Assembly: GCF_004354985.1 (NCBI RefSeq)
Contig: NZ_SMSK01000006.1
Location: forward strand, 186,001-250,000
From: Segetibacter sp. 3557_3
GTDB lineage: Bacteria; Bacteroidota; Bacteroidia; Chitinophagales; Chitinophagaceae
DNA: 64,000 nt
Direction: 5' to 3'
The notes under the pieces were generated by a model, which saw only the letters and a program-made list of their open reading frames with translations, ran no database searches and was not told the DNA's origin. Both the position numbers and the translations under genes were made by a program. Below, piece by piece: positions 62,464 to 64,000 of the stretch; positions within the stretch are counted from its first letter, which is position 1; each line of letters begins with the position of its first letter.

Positions 62464-62679
62464 ATGAACATCCTTGTTTTTCGAACGAACATCCGGCATA
62501 AGCGTCATATCAATTTAGTTACCCCGCATCTTGACACTATCGCCGGCATCAGAAAATGGAACGTTGACTTGCAAGACAAAGACCGGATCTTAAGGATAGA
62601 AGCGCTTGATGTTATTCCACTGACAATTGAACGCGTGCTTGAACAAGCAGGCTATTATTGCAAGGAGCTGGAAGATTAG
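62464..62679 (+). CDS. HMA-like ferredoxin-fold small protein lacking the metal CxxC
   Basis: The protein has 71 residues from the ATG at 62464. The pattern NILVFRTNIRHKRHINLVTPHL, then IRKWNVDLQDKDRILRIEA and a final helix with GYYCKELED, fits the beta-alpha-beta fold of heavy-metal-associated domains. The usual MxCxxC loop is replaced by TNIRHK, so classical copper binding is unlikely. It is 64 bases downstream of the sigma-factor operon and may be part of it. Confidence 0.65.
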   Translation: MNILVFRTNIRHKRHINLVTPHLDTIAGIRKWNVDLQDKDRILRIEALDVIPLTIERVLEQAGYYCKELED

Positions 62680-62786
62680 TTGTTACTTATGCGGGTTTAA
62701 AAACCACGAGTTAACTCAACGATACCAGCGTTTAAACTGGAGAAAGCCTGTGTTCAAAATTTCGAATTCCTCTCCTGCCCTATTGG

Positions 62787-64000
62787 TTATTGTTCAAAGG
62801 GTACTTCTACACCATCATTATTTACATAAACAACCCTTCCGTTGTTTAACCGGAGTTCGAACAGTGTATTTTTTCCCTGACGTTCAATCCGTGAAATACG
62901 CGAAAACTCCAAAGGCGTATTTACCCGCTCACGATACATAATTACCGGACTGGGATATTGCGCGGAAACCGGGAACTCGGTTCTTGTTTCGAGGCGTATG
63001 CCGGCTGTATTGTAGGAGGTGGTTGTCCACCAATCGCCAACCTTATAGCGCGCGATGTAATTTTTGCTTGCATCTGTGCTCCAGGTTGCATTTTGAATAG
63101 CGGGAAAGTCACGCCCGAAACCTGAACGGATGATTGCTGGTGGGGGTGCCCATTGGTTTTCTCCAACCTGGTTTTGGCCCCATTGGTTGTTGCCTACAGT
63201 GTTCTGGTTTAAAATGGTTGCCGTATTGTTTTGTGGCGACGATGCATTTTGATTTTGATTAATCGCATTCATCTGGTTACGGTTCAGGTCGGAAGTATTG
63301 TACTGACTTTGTTCGCCACTAACCGGCCGGTTGCCGGTAGTTGAACCATTTACTCCTGCTGATGTAGCGGGAAGAGTAGTGCCAGTTAGAACCGGGGCGT
63401 TTGTATAGGTGGATTGCACCGCGTTTTGATTACTGTTAGATTGATTGGGATTGGTTTGATTGGTGTTAACTTGATTACTATTGGTTTGATTAGTGTTGAT
63501 TGGATTTGTGCCAGCTTGATTGATGTTGGGTTGATTGGTGCCAGCTTGATTGATGTTGGTTTGATTGGTGTTAGTTTGATTGGTGTTGGTTTGATTGATG
63601 TTGGGTTGATTGGTGCCAGCTTGATTGATGTTGGTTTGATTGGTGTTAGTTTGATTGGTGTTGGTTTGATTGGTGTTGGTTTGATTGGTGTTGGTTTGAT
63701 TGGTGTTGGTTTGATTGGTGTTGGTTTGATTGGTGTTGGAAGCGGAGCTTTGATTCGCTGCAATCCCCGGAGTTGTACCTGGTGCGGGTATCCGTATCCC
63801 ATTAACAACCGTACTTGACTGGCTTGTTGTATTTCCGTCTGCATTTAAGTCGGCCGAGTCCTTGAGTCTTTGTTCAATCTTTTCTTTTATCGTTAAAGGT
63901 TTGGTGCTGGTTGCAGAAGGGGTCTCTGTCCTTGGCCCGGTTCTGGCTTTTGAGGCAGCTTGTTTCACCGGAGTTTCCGGTTTACCTTTTGCCGGCTGCA
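62787..64000 (-). CDS. Repeat-rich protein with C-terminal PepSY-like domain, 5' end outside window
   Basis: The frame is open to the right edge, so the N terminus, probably with a signal peptide, is missing; 403 residues are visible. The N-terminal part is Lys/Thr/Pro-rich. A long stretch of five-residue Asn-Gln-Thr units (TNTNQ and variants INQAG, TNQPN) follows. The last 120 residues form a compact domain (FGRDFPAIQNATWSTD, YKVGDWWTTTSYNTAG, a final VVYVNNDGVEVPF) like the PepSY-like/BLIP-like domains of Bacteroidota. It is likely a surface or periplasmic protein in which the repeat serves as a flexible stalk. The function is unknown. Confidence 0.8.
   Translation of the reverse strand, partial: QPAKGKPETPVKQAASKARTGPRTETPSATSTKPLTIKEKIEQRLKDSADLNADGNTTSQSSTVVNGIRIPAPGTTPGIAANQSSASNTNQTNTNQTNTNQTNTNQTNTNQTNTNQTNTNQTNINQAGTNQPNINQTNTNQTNTNQTNINQAGTNQPNINQAGTNPINTNQTNSNQVNTNQTNPNQSNSNQNAVQSTYTNAPVLTGTTLPATSAGVNGSTTGNRPVSGEQSQYNTSDLNRNQMNAINQNQNASSPQNNTATILNQNTVGNNQWGQNQVGENQWAPPPAIIRSGFGRDFPAIQNATWSTDASKNYIARYKVGDWWTTTSYNTAGIRLETRTEFPVSAQYPSPVIMYRERVNTPLEFSRISRIERQGKNTLFELRLNNGRVVYVNNDGVEVPFEQ
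63428..63739 (-). repeat. 15-bp tandem repeat (about 20 units) inside the repeat-rich protein gene
   Basis: The 15-base unit TTGGTTTGATTGGTG (plus-strand reading) recurs with small changes and keeps frame, giving five-residue Asn/Gln/Thr units. A 75-base block beginning at 63522 is repeated identically at 63597, a higher-order period of five units. Confidence 0.92.

Noticed and set aside
63428-63739. Regularly spaced repeats that could suggest a CRISPR array
   Set aside because: The unit is 15 bases without unique spacers, keeps a coding frame, and lies inside a long open reading frame.

Overview
The window looks like chromosomal DNA from a member of the Bacteroidota, most likely the Chitinophagaceae. 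The evidence is a TonB-dependent receptor with a carboxypeptidase-like N-terminal domain, a secreted esterase ending in a type IX secretion (T9SS) sorting domain, a lipidated TamA-like protein (TamL) beside TamB, an AtpB with a signal peptide, and several promoters of the Bacteroidetes type (TTTG, 17-20 nt, TAnnTTTG). No rRNA, tRNA, CRISPR array, prophage or intact insertion sequence was seen. Gene order is compact, with short overlapping operons and strong hairpin terminators between convergent units.

1-7.6 kb, mostly plus strand: a truncated alpha/beta hydrolase and elaA, a GH16 glucanase lipoprotein, sucD, an FAD oxidoreductase, a small membrane protein, and an overlapping GT39 glycosyltransferase/PAP2 phosphatase pair probably acting on envelope lipids. 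7.6-15 kb, minus strand: a TetR-TolC-adaptor-RND efflux operon whose promoter carries a candidate TetR operator. 15-22.6 kb, plus strand: DUF502 protein, phospholipase C-like protein, serC, DUF1015 protein, 2TM protein, acyl-CoA ligase and a small lipoprotein, followed by gabD on the minus strand.

24.4-28.4 kb and 37-46.4 kb hold many small proteins typical of envelope or general stress responses (topoisomerase IB, YtxH, holin-like, SemiSWEET, PA2169-type four-helix protein, lmo0937-like, DUF1328, YihY, FMN split barrel). They flank tamB-tamL (28.7-36.2 kb). An rpoN, NtrC-type activator and REC-PAS-histidine kinase cluster follows at 40.8-45.5 kb. 46.5-53.5 kb carries an OmpA lipoprotein, a beta-barrel protein, an operon with a winged-helix regulator and two paralogous membrane proteins, and a TonB-dependent receptor. 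53.7-59.8 kb has the T9SS esterase and the ATP synthase genes atpB-E-F-H-A, which end in a terminator with no atpG. 60-64 kb has a metallophosphoesterase, an ECF sigma factor with a small membrane protein, a metal-binding-fold protein, and a secreted protein with a long Asn/Gln/Thr repeat that runs off the window.

The most notable unexplained signals are a four-copy dispersed intergenic repeat (about 55-65 bp), a palindrome that encloses the TonB receptor promoter, similar GGGAA/TTCC palindromes upstream of several stress or envelope genes, and a 15-bp tandem repeat with a 75-bp higher-order period. I found no clear new defence or mobile system.
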